Position numbers and translations under genes: made by a program
Assembly (NCBI GenBank): GCA_964415605.1
Contig: CAYQBA010000020.1
Location: 1 to 34,994, forward strand
DNA: 34,994 nt
Source of the DNA: UCB3 sp964415605
Lineage (GTDB): Bacteria; Chloroflexota; Anaerolineae; Epilineales; Epilineaceae
Direction of reading: 5' to 3'
The notes under the pieces: generated by a model
Told to the model about the DNA's origin: nothing
The model's database searches: none
The model's input: only the letters and a program-made list of their open reading frames with translations
Part shown: one piece after another, positions 33,844-34,994 of the stretch
Position numbering within the stretch: position 1 is the first letter of the stretch
How the letters are laid out: each line of letters starts with the position of its first letter

Positions 33844-34994
33844 ATGACGGCGCTTCCCCTTCGCAGTTGCCCCCAACCGTCCGGCCAGCCACGCCCGACG
33901 CCTGGGATCTTCGCGCGGCGGCTCGCCTGGGCCCTTGCCGGCCTGGCCGTCGCGCTCGCCGTGCCGGACCGGATCGTGGCGCGGTTGCTCGGGGACGATG
34001 CGGTCGACATGCGGCCGCCGTACGCGGCCGGAGCGGTGACGCGGCCGCCCACGGGCACAGCCCGGATTGCCGCACCCGCGGCGGCTCGGGGTGCGGAGGC
34101 ACCGGCCCAAGAAGCCGCCTCAGACGTCGCGTGGATCGGCGCGGCCGGCGGGCACGTGACCGCGGTGGCGACGGCCGACGGGCTGGTCTACGCCGCCATC
34201 GGCCCGCGCGTCGAGGTCTTCCGTGCCGGTGCGGAGACGGTCCGGCTCGGGCGGTCGGCGCCGCTGCCGGGGCGCATCCACGCGCTGGCCGCGGCGGGCG
34301 GCATCGTGACGGCCGCCGTCGGCGACGGTGGGCTGTGGGTCGTCGACGCCCGCGACCCGGCGCGCCCGGCGCGTGCGGGGCAGGCGGACCTGGGGGGGCG
34401 CGTGGGCGGCGTCGGCATGCTCGCCGGGCGTGCCTTCGCGTCGGTGGGCGCGGACGCGGGCGGGGCGCCTGCGGCGGCTCTGGTGATCGTGGACGTGGCG
34501 GACCCCGCGGCGCCGCGCGAGACCGGCCGGGCGGCGTTCCGCGGACGGCCCGGGGCGGTGGATGTCGCTGGGTCGCACGCCTATGTCGTCGCGGGGTTGC
34601 CGGCCGACGCCGGTCCGATGGTCGAGCTGCCGGAGCTCAGGGTCTTCGACGTCTCCGGCCAGGCCCCGGTGCGCACGATCACGCTGCCGGACGTCGCCGC
34701 GGTGGACGCGGCGGATGGCCGGATGGCGGCCCTGGACGGCCGGGCGGAGCACCTTGTGGCTTTCGACCTCACCGATCCGGCCGCGCCGATGCCGCTTGGC
34801 CGAGTGGCGCTGCCGCAGCTCGGCGCCCGCAGCGCGGGGGGCGGGCGGCACGCCGTCGCGCTCGCCGGTGGCGCGGCATTCGCGTTGCGCGACCCCGGGG
34901 CCGGCGGCGCCGGCGATCTCACGGCGGTGGACATGCGCGATCCGCGCGCGCTCGTGCTGGCCGGCAGCGCGCCGCGCGGCGGCGCCGGGGTCGT
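33844..34994 (+). CDS. LVIVD-type beta-propeller protein, N-terminal part (runs off right edge)
   Basis: 383 residues are visible and no stop is reached. The ATG follows CTGGAGGAACG at ideal spacing. A hydrophobic segment at ~27-40 (LAWALAGLAVALAV) after Arg-Arg looks like a signal peptide or anchor. An Ala/Pro-rich spacer follows, then repeated strands of the LVIVD type, each with a V-x-D pair and a following AxPxxxG turn: GLWVVDARDPARP, LVIVDVADPAAP, LRVFDVSGQAP, LVAFDLTDPAAP and LTAVDMRDPRA. This family forms secreted propellers of unknown ligand. It is separate from the methyltransferase by 154 bases, with no convincing promoter in the gap. Confidence 0.82.
   Translation, partial: MTALPLRSCPQPSGQPRPTPGIFARRLAWALAGLAVALAVPDRIVARLLGDDAVDMRPPYAAGAVTRPPTGTARIAAPAAARGAEAPAQEAASDVAWIGAAGGHVTAVATADGLVYAAIGPRVEVFRAGAETVRLGRSAPLPGRIHALAAAGGIVTAAVGDGGLWVVDARDPARPARAGQADLGGRVGGVGMLAGRAFASVGADAGGAPAAALVIVDVADPAAPRETGRAAFRGRPGAVDVAGSHAYVVAGLPADAGPMVELPELRVFDVSGQAPVRTITLPDVAAVDAADGRMAALDGRAEHLVAFDLTDPAAPMPLGRVALPQLGARSAGGGRHAVALAGGAAFALRDPGAGGAGDLTAVDMRDPRALVLAGSAPRGGAGV

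Overview
This is a GC-rich bacterial window. The long Thr/Pro/Ala linkers between domains, the many single-pass membrane proteins with Ig-like or beta-propeller ectodomains, and a cyclase-NTPase-FGE fusion suggest a Chloroflexota member. That assignment is inference from style; there is no rRNA or other phylogenetic marker here, and I saw no tRNA, rRNA, CRISPR array or transposase.

Left third (1-14444, + strand): the distal half of an extracellular contractile injection system (eCIS, Afp/PVC/MAC type). In order: the end of a small uncharacterised protein, an Afp7-like CIS tube/LysM protein, an Afp8-like VgrG spike, an Afp9-like gp25 protein, an Afp11-like baseplate J protein, and an Afp12-like P2 gpI-type baseplate protein fused to an N-terminal FHA domain. 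Sheath, tube, terminator and ATPase genes are not in the window and presumably lie to the left; no PAAR tip gene is seen. Five consecutive genes for single-pass membrane proteins follow: two FHA/Ig proteins, one small Ig-like protein, one TolB-like beta-propeller protein and one coiled-coil protein. With the FHA-baseplate fusion they look like a phospho-threonine-dependent membrane docking module for the injection system. This is the most interesting part of the window. Part of this stretch (about 7.6-10.96 kb) has visibly lower GC.

Middle (14468-20465, - strand): a low-GC gene for a DUF3380-type N-acetylmuramidase with a long helical N-terminus, convergent with the eCIS operon (possible effector or release lysin); a DUF4058 protein; and a large membrane-anchored M23 peptidase with Ig-like and low-complexity regions, which has a good promoter and a TTG start.

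Right half: a compact + operon (polytopic membrane protein, nucleotidyltransferase-like protein, ArsC/LMW-PTP protein) converges on a 1151-residue cyclase-NACHT-FGE protein on the - strand. Upstream of that, also on -, lie tryptophanase and tyrosine phenol-lyase in tandem. Then come a small membrane protein (+), a secreted/membrane protein and an ECF sigma factor (-), a possible N-acyltransferase translationally coupled to a methyltransferase (+), and the start of an LVIVD-type beta-propeller protein running off the right edge.
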